38,846 nt of DNA from Planctomycetia bacterium. GTDB lineage: Bacteria > Planctomycetota > Planctomycetia > Pirellulales > JALHLM01. The DNA is taken from NCBI GenBank assembly GCA_034440135.1, contig JAWXBP010000056.1:1-38846 (forward strand), read 5' to 3'. Below the pieces are notes generated by a model, which saw nothing but the letters and a program-made list of their open reading frames with translations, had not been told where the DNA came from and ran no database searches. The position numbers and the translations under genes are program-made. Shown piece by piece: positions 29,927 to 37,866 of the stretch. Position 1 is the first letter of the stretch; each line of letters begins with the position of its first letter.

Positions 29927-30805
29927 TTACCAAATCTCGATGTCGGTTTCCAATTCGACGCCAAGACGGTCGTTGACGCGTTCGCGGATCAGTTCGATCA
30001 GTTCGATCACATCCCGGCTCGTGCAGTTCGGATCGGCGATGATGAAATTGGCATGGCGGTCGCTGATTTCCGCGGACCCGAGACGATGCCCTTTCAGACC
30101 AGCCTGGTCGATCAGCATCCCGGCGCTCATGCCGCGCGGGTTGCGAAAAATCTGTCCGGCGCATTGGTGCCCCAGCGGTTGCCCCGCCTTGCGGACGATC
30201 CATTGCTTTTGCATCCGCTTGGACAACTCTTCGGGATTCTCGGACTCCAACTCGAATTCCGCTTCGAGGATCACCAACTCGTCGAGGCTGCTTTGCCGGT
30301 AGGCGAACACCAGATCCTGGCGCTCGTGCTCGATGATTTCGCCGGCGCGATTCATCACCGTGGCGCGCTTCGTCCACTGGCCGATGTCGCCGCTGCGCGT
30401 GCCAGCATTGAGCCGCAACGCTCCGCCAACCGTGCCCGGAATGCCAACGAGCGACTCCAATCCTGCCAGGCCGTGCGCGACGGCTTCGGACATTACATGT
30501 CCCAGCCGCGCGCCGCCCCCGGCGCGGACCGCATCGCCGCTGGCTTTGATTTCGGCGAACGCCGGGGCGTCGAGTCGCACGACGACGCCTTTCACGCCCT
30601 CGTCGCGGACGAGAATGTTCGAGCCGCCTCCCAGCAGACGGACCGGCAGGCCTTGTTCGGCCGCGCGTACGACTACGGATTTCAACTCGTTGCGGTCGCG
30701 GGGCGTGGCGAAGAATTGCGCCGGCCCGCCAATGTGCAGCCAGGTGTGCAGGTAAAGCGGCTCGTCACTTCGAACGAACGCTTCGAATCCGGTGCTGAAG
30801 GACAT
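29927..30805 (-). CDS. murB: UDP-N-acetylenolpyruvoylglucosamine reductase MurB
   Basis: A 292-residue FAD enzyme that reduces enolpyruvyl-UDP-GlcNAc to UDP-MurNAc in peptidoglycan synthesis. Features are TWLHIGGPAQFFATP (~21-35), LLGGGSNILVRDEG (~57-70), the FAD-binding GIPGTVGGALRLNAGT (121-136) and Tyr169-Arg170 in FAYR. FRNP (220-223) and SDRHANFI close the substrate domain. Length and insert pattern resemble type II MurB. The usual catalytic Ser or Cys before xFRNP is Gln218 here (CAGQIFRNP). The ATG at 30805 was chosen; a longer frame to 31141 runs into the upstream gene. Planctomycetes do make peptidoglycan, so an active enzyme is expected. Confidence 0.88.
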   Translation of the reverse strand: MSFSTGFEAFVRSDEPLYLHTWLHIGGPAQFFATPRDRNELKSVVVRAAEQGLPVRLLGGGSNILVRDEGVKGVVVRLDAPAFAEIKASGDAVRAGGGARLGHVMSEAVAHGLAGLESLVGIPGTVGGALRLNAGTRSGDIGQWTKRATVMNRAGEIIEHERQDLVFAYRQSSLDELVILEAEFELESENPEELSKRMQKQWIVRKAGQPLGHQCAGQIFRNPRGMSAGMLIDQAGLKGHRLGSAEISDRHANFIIADPNCTSRDVIELIELIRERVNDRLGVELETDIEIW

Positions 30806-30914
30806 TCGCTCGAACCTCGGCCTGTGTCCGCGAAAGAATCGTTCGCCGCATTTTGAGGCGTGCGACGGCAATCGTCCAGCGGGCGGGCACGGATTGCCTC
30901 GCCGCGTCAATGAA

Positions 30915-30940
30915 CCGGGGCGTCCCAAAGGACGCCCCGG
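30915..30940 (-). terminator. Terminator-like hairpin after the pilus-type operon
   Basis: A perfect 11-bp stem (CCGGGGCGTCC with its complement) with a 4-nt loop lies 29 bp downstream of the last operon gene. No T-tract follows (only TTCATT), so it may be a weak terminator or a 3'-end stabiliser. Confidence 0.5.
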
Positions 30941-30968
30941 AGAACAGCATTTACAAATGTACGACTGC

Positions 30969-33263
30969 TTATCGGCCGCGCGACTCGCCGCCCGAAGGAC
31001 CGTAAGGGCTACCTCCCGGCGGACCACCATAGGGACTGCCGCCTGGTCGGCCGCCGTAGGGGCTGCCACCGCCATAGGGACTTCCGCCTGGCGGCGCCCC
31101 GTAACCGCCGCCAGCGCCCAATTCCTCGAACTTCTCGGCACGTTTTCGCGCCGCGTCGGCCGAGGCGACCGCCGTGCGATCGGTCAGTTCTTCACGAATT
31201 TCGAAGTTGCCGTCGGCGTCCATCGTCAGGATGCGCCCTGGCGATTCCTTGGCCGAGGCTTTGCCGATCCGCACGCCGCCGAGGATATCGACCACGGTCA
31301 GGTCGGTTTTCAGTTTCACGTTTTCGAAGCTTTCGACCTTAGGCTTCGTGGGATGGACGTATTCCATCTTTTTCGCAGCCCAATTCACCAATTCACCGCG
31401 TTCGGCCTTGTCGGCGATGGAGGCCATCACGCCCTTGGCTTGGTCGAAGTGCTCCACGACGACTTCGGCAATGGGGTCGAACACGCCGCGCGAAACGGAC
31501 GACTTACCCGCCAACAACGCGTCGTCGCCCGGCACCCGGACGGCCTCGGTGAGCTGAGACCATTCGCCAAGGAGATACTGATCGTCCTTCAACGACGGGC
31601 TTTCCAATTGATTGGCCGGCAGGCCGTAATTCGGATTCGCGAGCCGCAACCGCACGCGATAGACGTAGGTCTTGCCGGAATCGACGGTGAAATCGAAGAA
31701 CCGCAGCAAGGCGTGCTCCGGCGGCGTGTAACTGGTCATCATGCCGCCCGCGCCGCCGCCGCCGTACGGTGAACCACCGCCGCCATACGGCGAGCCGCCG
31801 CCCGGACGGCCTCCATACGGACTGCCGCCGCCGTAAGGTGAACCTCCTCCGCCAGGACGGCCGCCGTAGGGGCTTCCGCCTCCGTATGGCGAACCGCCGC
31901 CGCCACCATAACCGCCAGGTCGCCCGCCATAACCGCCACCCCCTCCAGGTCCACCGCCGCCAAGTACGTCTTCAATGCTCGTCGGCGCATTGGTCGGCGT
32001 CGCTTGCGCCGGCGGTTGCTCCGAACCTGAACCGTCATTGGCCGGTTGTTGGCCCGCTTCTTTGGCTTTCTTTTCTTCCTCTTCCAACTGCTTGTAGAGG
32101 GCGACGCGCCGGTCCATCAGCGCGGCCGGATCGAGGCGTTCGATCTCCGGGCTGTGCACGACTTCGTTGCCCCAATTGCGCGTGTAGAGCGGCGGCAACG
32201 GCATCGCCAGTCCGGGGACGATCTTTTCCGGATCCGCGATCTCCTCGTAAGTCGCGGCCCATTCCTTACGAGAATCGGCCAGCGCCTTGATCACGTTCAC
32301 GTCCTGCCAATCCGAATCGGCCGGTTGTTTGCCAGCGACGAAATCGGCGCGCTGAATCTCGTACATCAAGTAGCGAGGCGGCTCGCTGAGCTGTGCGTCG
32401 CCTCCGGCCGCTTTTTTGAATTCCGCGAATTGTGCCTTGGCGGGAACCACGCCCGTGAGGCAAATCCAACGGACGCCTTTGACGACCTGTTCCGGAGTCG
32501 GAACGATCATGGGCATTTCAACGACTTCTTCGGGCTGTGTCGTCGGCGCACCGACGGGGCCGCCATAAGGTCCGGCGCCCGGCGCTCCGCCATAGGGCGT
32601 TCCGCCGCCACGACCACGTCCACCACCGCCGCCTGTTCCGCGTCCACCTCCGCCCCCCGCCCCGCCACGCGCACCAGCGCCGCCCGGGTATCCGCCAGCA
32701 GCAGGGCCACCACCGGGGTAACCGCCGGCGTCGCCGGGTCGCGAGTTTTCCGCCTCTCTAGCCGCCTTTGCGATTTCTTCCGCCCGTTTGCGTTCTGCCG
32801 CTTCCTCCTCCTCGATGGCGGTCAGCGCTCGTTTCGTGGCCGTGGCTTCATCCGCCACGGTAACGATCGCGCCAATGCCTCCACTGACCCGCATCGCGAT
32901 CGGCCCCATCACCTTCGGCGCTTTACGGCGCGTCGTGGGGCTGTCGGCGGGCTTGAGCGGCTTCCAGCCATTCGCTTCCACTTCCGGATTGATCTTAATC
33001 GCGTCGCGAAACACGGCCGTGCTGACGAGATTGGCGTTCTTTTTGGCCTCTTCGTCGTAGGTGCGTCCTTCGATATGCTGCTGCGTTTGCGCGGAGATTT
33101 GCTGCAAATCCTCCGGCGTGCCGGTGAAGCGTTCGACGTTCATTGCCGAATACACCAGCCATACGAAACACAACCCGACGACCGCGAACAGCACTTTTTC
33201 GAAGTGCTTGGCGATCGCGCCTTTCAGCTTGGACGAATCCAATTTGACCTTGGGTTTTTTCAT
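30969..33263 (-). CDS. Membrane-anchored protein with SPYGG repeats, third gene of pilus-type operon
   Basis: A 764-residue protein with a short basic tail, one membrane helix (~23-40, VLFAVVGLCFVWLVYSA) and a long extracytoplasmic part. The Gly-rich segment (~170-245) is followed by a ~180-residue folded region, PIVPTPEQVVKGVRWICLTG being its likely beginning (order MIVPTPEQ). A second low-complexity segment (~435-515) has six SPYGG units. Next comes a domain (~520-700; TYVYRVRLRLANPNYG) and a C-terminal SPYGG tail. I do not recognise a family. Its place behind a PilM-PilN fusion suggests a role in a type IV pilus- or type II secretion-like platform, perhaps where PilP or GspC would be. The ATG at 33263 has GAGG upstream. 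Confidence 0.7.
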   Translation of the reverse strand: MKKPKVKLDSSKLKGAIAKHFEKVLFAVVGLCFVWLVYSAMNVERFTGTPEDLQQISAQTQQHIEGRTYDEEAKKNANLVSTAVFRDAIKINPEVEANGWKPLKPADSPTTRRKAPKVMGPIAMRVSGGIGAIVTVADEATATKRALTAIEEEEAAERKRAEEIAKAAREAENSRPGDAGGYPGGGPAAGGYPGGAGARGGAGGGGGRGTGGGGGRGRGGGTPYGGAPGAGPYGGPVGAPTTQPEEVVEMPMIVPTPEQVVKGVRWICLTGVVPAKAQFAEFKKAAGGDAQLSEPPRYLMYEIQRADFVAGKQPADSDWQDVNVIKALADSRKEWAATYEEIADPEKIVPGLAMPLPPLYTRNWGNEVVHSPEIERLDPAALMDRRVALYKQLEEEEKKAKEAGQQPANDGSGSEQPPAQATPTNAPTSIEDVLGGGGPGGGGGYGGRPGGYGGGGGSPYGGGSPYGGRPGGGGSPYGGGSPYGGRPGGGSPYGGGGSPYGGGGAGGMMTSYTPPEHALLRFFDFTVDSGKTYVYRVRLRLANPNYGLPANQLESPSLKDDQYLLGEWSQLTEAVRVPGDDALLAGKSSVSRGVFDPIAEVVVEHFDQAKGVMASIADKAERGELVNWAAKKMEYVHPTKPKVESFENVKLKTDLTVVDILGGVRIGKASAKESPGRILTMDADGNFEIREELTDRTAVASADAARKRAEKFEELGAGGGYGAPPGGSPYGGGSPYGGRPGGSPYGGPPGGSPYGPSGGESRGR

Positions 33264-33303
33264 GATTTTCGGCCTCTTTAAGAGATGGTTCCTTGCCGAT
33301 TTA

Positions 33304-34857
33304 TTACGGGGTTGCCGCGGGCGCCGCGGCGGCGCCGTCCGTCGCGCCGGCGAAGCCAAACAAGCTCCGCGCGTCGCCAGCGTCCGCGCCCGATCCGGTC
33401 TTCGTCGGATCGTAAGGATTGTAGATGTACATCACGCCCTTGATTTCAATCGTGGCGTCGTTCGTGTTCTGACCCGCGGTCTGATTCAACCCACCACCGC
33501 CGCCGCCATATCCGGCAGGCGGTCCACCTTCCCCTCGGCCGCCGCCGCGCCCGTAGGGGCTGCCACCACCACCGCCGTACGGTGAACCAGCACCGCCCGG
33601 AGGGCCGACCGATGGCCCTGGCCCGGGATAGCCGCCGCCGGGACGTCCGCCAGGATATCCGCCGCCCGGACCGGCCGAGCCTCCCAGATTGGCGCGGACG
33701 CTCTCGACGACCTTGGTTTCCTGCGGGTTGATGCGGACCTGGTGGATTTCGACTCCCAGCTTCGCGTTGGCGAGATTCGCCATCAACTTGGGAATGCCGC
33801 GCTGATCGACCACGAGCACCAGGCGGACCTTCATCAATTTGAATTCCGCATACGGCGGGGCAGTCTGCGCGGCCGTGGCGTCGACTGGTTTTCCCGAGCC
33901 GTCGACATAACGGCCGTCCAGGATGATCGACTCCTTGGAAGGCATTTCGCCCTCCACGACGACTCGCCCCATGCTGCCGTACGGATTGGCCACCAGTCCG
34001 GACGCCGCCTCCAACAATTCGTTGGGCATAATCACGTTCTGCATCCCGTCGAACGGCCCGGGCAGCGTCGTGTGCTTGCCGATATCCAGACGCTGGATTT
34101 GCTTGACGATCGCATTGTCATTGTCGGTGGCGTTTTCGTTGCACAGCGCAATCGCTTCCAGCAACGAGCGATAGACGGCCAGACTCTCATGGCACATCAA
34201 GACTTCGATCTGTTGCGGCGCTCTCGTACCCCAAGTTTTGAGGCCGTCCACGCCTTGGAGCTTCGCGAAGTCAGCCGGCTCCCAATCGACGATGCCGATC
34301 ATCTCCACGGTTTGCGCTCCGGCGCCGCCATAAGCCCCGCCCCCGCGAGATCCTGGGTAAGAGCCCTGCATAGGTCCGGGCGAAACCGCGCCGCTCCCCT
34401 GCGGGTACTTCTCACGCCGCACATTGACGAGCTCTTCCAGGCGCGGGAACTCCTTATCAATGAAGTTTTGATAGAGCTGCAGCATCAAGGGGGTCATTGT
34501 TGTCTTACGACCGCCGGCCTCCCAGGCCTTGAATTCCGGCAATTCTTCGGGCCAAGTGAACACGCCCCTTTGCCGTTCGTACAGTCGCTGCCACTCCTTG
34601 TCGGTGGTCAGCTTAAGCTCGTCCCGCTTCGCCTCCGCCCCCTGTTTGTAGCTAGGGTTCGGTTGAAATGGATTCGAGCGAATCGTCTCCAGTCCGCTTT
34701 TGGCGGTTTCGATCGCCGCTTTCTCGGTTGAATACATCTGGCTCAGCGATCCCTTGGCCTGATACCAACAGCCAAGGATCGTCATCGAGACGACCACCGA
34801 AACGATCCAGAAGTGGTGCTTTTTCAGCACCCCCAGGATCTCGCGCACTTTGTCCAT
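33304..34857 (-). CDS. Membrane-anchored protein, PilO-like position in pilus-type operon
   Basis: A 517-residue protein with a short cytoplasmic tail, a membrane helix (~15-33, FWIVSVVVSMTILGCWY) and a helical, coiled-coil-prone segment (~35-90; SQMYSTEKAAIETAKSGLET). This N-terminal layout resembles PilO/GspM. A large central region (~150-400) carries EIHQVRINPQETKV near its end. A Gly-rich stretch (~395-460) contains two SPYG units and GGYPGGRPGGGYPG. No family can be named with certainty. The ATG at 34857 has AAGGAG upstream, and the PilM-PilN gene's stop is 23 bp before it. Forty bp separate it from the third gene. Confidence 0.7.
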   Translation of the reverse strand: MDKVREILGVLKKHHFWIVSVVVSMTILGCWYQAKGSLSQMYSTEKAAIETAKSGLETIRSNPFQPNPSYKQGAEAKRDELKLTTDKEWQRLYERQRGVFTWPEELPEFKAWEAGGRKTTMTPLMLQLYQNFIDKEFPRLEELVNVRREKYPQGSGAVSPGPMQGSYPGSRGGGAYGGAGAQTVEMIGIVDWEPADFAKLQGVDGLKTWGTRAPQQIEVLMCHESLAVYRSLLEAIALCNENATDNDNAIVKQIQRLDIGKHTTLPGPFDGMQNVIMPNELLEAASGLVANPYGSMGRVVVEGEMPSKESIILDGRYVDGSGKPVDATAAQTAPPYAEFKLMKVRLVLVVDQRGIPKLMANLANAKLGVEIHQVRINPQETKVVESVRANLGGSAGPGGGYPGGRPGGGYPGPGPSVGPPGGAGSPYGGGGGSPYGRGGGRGEGGPPAGYGGGGGGLNQTAGQNTNDATIEIKGVMYIYNPYDPTKTGSGADAGDARSLFGFAGATDGAAAAPAATP

Positions 34858-34880
34858 GGCTTACGCTCCTTGCCCAGGCG

Positions 34881-37409
34881 TTAGGCGTCTGGCGCGGTCG
34901 CTCCAGCGGAATCGGCAGGTTCCGCGGGAGGTGGCGCGCTGGGTTGTTCTGTGGCGGCCTCGGGGGCAACGCCCCCGTCCGCCGGCGGTGGAGTAGCTAC
35001 ATTCCCCGCCGGAGGCGCGGCGGTCTCTACGTCTGAGGCGTCGGTCGTATCGGCAGCCGGTGCATCGGCTGGAAGAGGTTCGGTTGCCGCCGCGTCGGCG
35101 GCCGGCGAAGCGGGCGCCGGTTCGGTGGTCGTGTCCGCCGCGGGAGCAGCGGTGGCATCCGCCGGCGCGGCTTCAGCGAGTTGCTCGGCTTCTTGAGCTC
35201 GCTTCGGTTCTTGCCAGAGGAACTGCACGATGAACTCATACTTCGGCAGAGTCACCATCTTCGGACCGGTGTCGATCATTGCCGTGGGTTGGCCTTGAGC
35301 CCCTGGCGGCAATGCCATCGGAGCGGTCATCGTCCCGAGCGGGACGTCCGTTTCCGCAACACTGTACTTCCAGTCAATCGGAGGGCCCGGCAAGAGTACA
35401 GGGAACCTCACGCCCATCTCCGGCAACGAGACGGTTTTCATTCCGCCCGTGTCAGGATCGGGCACTTCGATCTTGGTGTTCTTCAGGTTCTCGATGAGCG
35501 TATCCAGCACGTACTGCGAACTGATCTGTTTGGTGTTGTCTTCCGAGTTGTGATAGTGATAGCCGCTGATCTGAATCACAAAGCCGGGGCCTGTCGGAGG
35601 CTCGACCATCGTGGCGGGAACCGTTGCTGGCGCGGCAGTGGCATCCACCGGAGCGCTCGGATCGACCGGAGCGCTTGGGTCTACGGGAACACTCGGATCG
35701 GGCGTCGCAGCGGCATCCGCCGGCACGACATTAGGATCGACGACCGGCGCCGTGGCGTCCGCTACGGGCAAGGCATTCGGGTCCACAGGCGTCGTGCCAT
35801 CACCAGCCGCAGCGGCGGGGAAATTCGGATCGCCCGGCTGCGGCCATCTGGCTTGAATGACGCCGTCGTACCAGACTTTGACGTCGTCGACGAACTTCGA
35901 ATCGACCTGATCGACGTAAATGCCGGTCCGCTTTTCTTCTTCTTCGGGCTTGGTCTTGCGCGGGTCGCCCTCGGGCTTCGGAATGGCGGCGTTGATGCCC
36001 TTCAACACGTCCAGCCACAGCCGGCGTCCTTCCGCATTGCGGGCGAGATTGACCGCCACGCGATTAATCTTCTGAAAATCATCCTTGGCCGTGTTGAACT
36101 CCGTTGTGTAGCCAGCCGCCGTGGTCGCGATGCCCGACGCCGTGTCTTTCGCGCTCTTGAATTTCTCCGGTTCGACGCTGGCATAGGCCCGCCAGTAACT
36201 GGCGTAGCTCAGGCTGGTGCCGAGCATCAGCAGCGCCGCGGCCGCTACGGCCCAGGGCTTTTTGGCCCGGATCATGCGGTCCTTGAGTAGTTCGCGCGGG
36301 ATCAGGTTGGTGCGAATCCGCGATTCGGCCAGGGCCTGCACGGCGAGTCCGTAAGGCACGGCCAACGCGAGGAGATTGTCTTTGAACGCCGGCGTATCGA
36401 CGATGCCGGCGCCGCTCAGCCCGCGGAAGTTCTCGATCCGCACGACGTCGATGCCCAAGTTCTGCTGCAAATAGCGTTGCAGGCCCGGCAACTTCATCGC
36501 GTTGCCGAGGCCGATGGCGCGGCCGATCTTGGCGTTGCGATGGACGTTCTGGAAATAGCCAATCGAGCGCTGTAACTCCGTCAGCATGTCGTTAAACACC
36601 GGCCGCATGGCCTGGAACAACAGCTTCGGATTCTCCGCCGTGGCGGCGTTGCGCTTCAGGTGTTCGGCCGCGGCGAAGGTGAGCTTTAGTTCTTTCGTCA
36701 GCGCCTTGGTGAAGTGATTTCCGCCGAGCGGAATGCTGCGCTGCCAGACGCGATACCCGTTGGTGATCACCAGGTCGGTCGTGTCGGTGCCGAGCGAAAT
36801 CACCACCGTCGAATCCGGCGGGTTGTCCGGATCGAACTCGTCCGCCGGCGGCAGATTGGGCATCTGGTCGAAAGCGGCGAAGTTGTACAGCGCCAGCGGC
36901 GCCAATTGGATGACGTCAACTTCGATATTCGCTGCGTTGTACGGCTTCAAGGCGCGGAACACTTGCTCGCGCTTCATCGCGAACAGGCCGACCTCGGTTT
37001 CCAAGGCGAAGCCGTCTTCCTCGCTCCCGCCAGCCATCTGCTGGTAGTCCCAGACGACGTCTTCGAGCGCGAACGGAATCTGCTGCTTGGCTTCGTACTT
37101 GACGATGTCGGGAATCTTCTTGGATTCGACCGGCGGCAGTTTGATAAAGCGCGACAAGCCCGATTGCCCGGAGACGGAGATGGCGACGCGATCGCCACGC
37201 ACCGAGTTGCGGGAGAGAAACTCCGTCAGGGCGTTGCCGACCAACTCGACCGGATCGGCCTCGGGCTGACTGAGAATCTTCGGGTACTCAATGAAGTCGA
37301 ACGCGTCGACGACAATACGCTGAGCGTCCTCCGGATGCCTGGAGCATCGGAGCGCCTTGAGCGCGCATTGACCAATATCAATGCCCCAAACGGCGTTTCC
37401 TCTAGCCAT
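34881..37409 (-). CDS. pilM: PilM-PilN fusion, type IV pilus/secretion assembly protein
   Basis: An 842-residue protein. Residues ~7-365 are the actin-like ATPase domain of PilM: VWGIDIGQCALKAL (7-20), KYEAKQQIPFALEDVVWDYQ (104-123), VVISLGTDTTDLVI (202-215) and IGRAIGLGNAMKLPGL (295-310). A linker then carries RTNLIPRELLKDR (366-378), which matches the NLLP peptide by which PilN binds PilM. A membrane helix (~386-404) and a PilN-like periplasmic part with helical start follow. A Pro/Ala/Asp-rich repeat (VDPSAPVDPSAPVD, ~605-625) and a Pro/Ala-rich tail (from ~760) are probably disordered. It should tie the cytoplasmic ring to the membrane platform. The ATG at 37409 has GAGG 13 bp upstream. 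It is the first gene of the operon. Confidence 0.85.
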   Translation of the reverse strand: MARGNAVWGIDIGQCALKALRCSRHPEDAQRIVVDAFDFIEYPKILSQPEADPVELVGNALTEFLSRNSVRGDRVAISVSGQSGLSRFIKLPPVESKKIPDIVKYEAKQQIPFALEDVVWDYQQMAGGSEEDGFALETEVGLFAMKREQVFRALKPYNAANIEVDVIQLAPLALYNFAAFDQMPNLPPADEFDPDNPPDSTVVISLGTDTTDLVITNGYRVWQRSIPLGGNHFTKALTKELKLTFAAAEHLKRNAATAENPKLLFQAMRPVFNDMLTELQRSIGYFQNVHRNAKIGRAIGLGNAMKLPGLQRYLQQNLGIDVVRIENFRGLSGAGIVDTPAFKDNLLALAVPYGLAVQALAESRIRTNLIPRELLKDRMIRAKKPWAVAAAALLMLGTSLSYASYWRAYASVEPEKFKSAKDTASGIATTAAGYTTEFNTAKDDFQKINRVAVNLARNAEGRRLWLDVLKGINAAIPKPEGDPRKTKPEEEEKRTGIYVDQVDSKFVDDVKVWYDGVIQARWPQPGDPNFPAAAAGDGTTPVDPNALPVADATAPVVDPNVVPADAAATPDPSVPVDPSAPVDPSAPVDATAAPATVPATMVEPPTGPGFVIQISGYHYHNSEDNTKQISSQYVLDTLIENLKNTKIEVPDPDTGGMKTVSLPEMGVRFPVLLPGPPIDWKYSVAETDVPLGTMTAPMALPPGAQGQPTAMIDTGPKMVTLPKYEFIVQFLWQEPKRAQEAEQLAEAAPADATAAPAADTTTEPAPASPAADAAATEPLPADAPAADTTDASDVETAAPPAGNVATPPPADGGVAPEAATEQPSAPPPAEPADSAGATAPDA

Positions 37410-37538
37410 CGCTCTGTTCCTCGGTCTGTTCCTTGCCAACAGCGCGAGCCGGTGCTCGTACTGTCCCGATGACGCCAGGCCGTGGAGAGGGGCCCGAGAG
37501 GAGAGGTCGGCAGCGCCATCGGATTCGACGCATTGTTT

Positions 37539-37566
37539 AATTTATAGGCACAACGTGCGATGTCAA
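37539..37566 (-). promoter_or_regulatory. Candidate promoter of the pilus-type operon (proximal)
   Basis: On the minus strand a perfect -35 TTGACA (37566-37561) is followed at 16-nt spacing by TAAATT (37544-37539), inside the AT-rich TATAAATTAAAC. The leader to the pilM start would be ~125 nt. Confidence 0.42.
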
Positions 37567-37583
37567 TAAATTCCCCGAAAAGT

Positions 37584-37612
37584 ATTATAGTTACCGGACT
37601 TCGCGGTTCCAG
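37584..37612 (-). promoter_or_regulatory. Candidate promoter of the pilus-type operon (distal)
   Basis: A perfect -10 TATAAT (37589-37584, minus strand) has a weak -35 CTGGAA at 17-nt spacing. It overlaps the proximal promoter's upstream side; the two could be alternatives. Confidence 0.35.
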
Positions 37613-37662
37613 ACATTTACGGGACGTGGGAATGCTTCCCGTTCGCGTCATGGGACACGGCT

Positions 37663-37768
37663 ACACTAGCCCGACGCGCAAGCGAGGGGGAGCAGACGTC
37701 GAATTCGAGTAAGGCCGTACGCACGAACGCGACGCCCGCTCCCCCTCGCTTGCGCGTCGGGCTAGTGT
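37663..37768. repeat. Perfect 31-bp inverted repeat (family D)
   Basis: Arms 37663-37693 and 37738-37768 are exact complements over 31 bases, with a 44-nt loop. The arm begins ACACTAGCCCGACGCGCAAG and ends GAGGGGGAGC. From memory, ACTAGCCCGA-type repeats with a following GCGAGGG are widespread in planctomycete genomes; this is not verified here. Confidence 0.85.
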
Positions 37769-37866
37769 CGGGGCGTTCCGTTCACGTCGGTTTGGGCGGG
37801 GGCGAAGAGAGGCGACCCCCGCGAGACACCTACGAACAACTATCGGCAATTATAGAGATTTTCCCC

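Larger units (their letters stand above)
37410..37866. other. Divergent intergenic region between pilM and araB
   Basis: The 457-bp gap holds the candidate pilM promoters (37539-37612) and a perfect inverted repeat (37663-37768). No coding frame of merit is present. The rest shows nothing I can name. Confidence 0.6.

Noticed and set aside
30806-31141. 112-codon N-terminal extension of MurB
   Set aside because: It covers the end of the SPYGG protein gene and the hairpin; MurB homology begins at the ATG at 30805.
31750-31960. Regularly spaced DNA repeats that look like a CRISPR or minisatellite
   Set aside because: The units encode SPYGG/GGRPGG in frame in the 764-aa protein; there are no unique spacers and no cas genes.
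32046-33281. 411-codon plus-strand frame opposite the 764-aa gene
   Set aside because: Composition is that of an antisense shadow, with no domain; the minus strand has a ribosome site, membrane helix and operon context.
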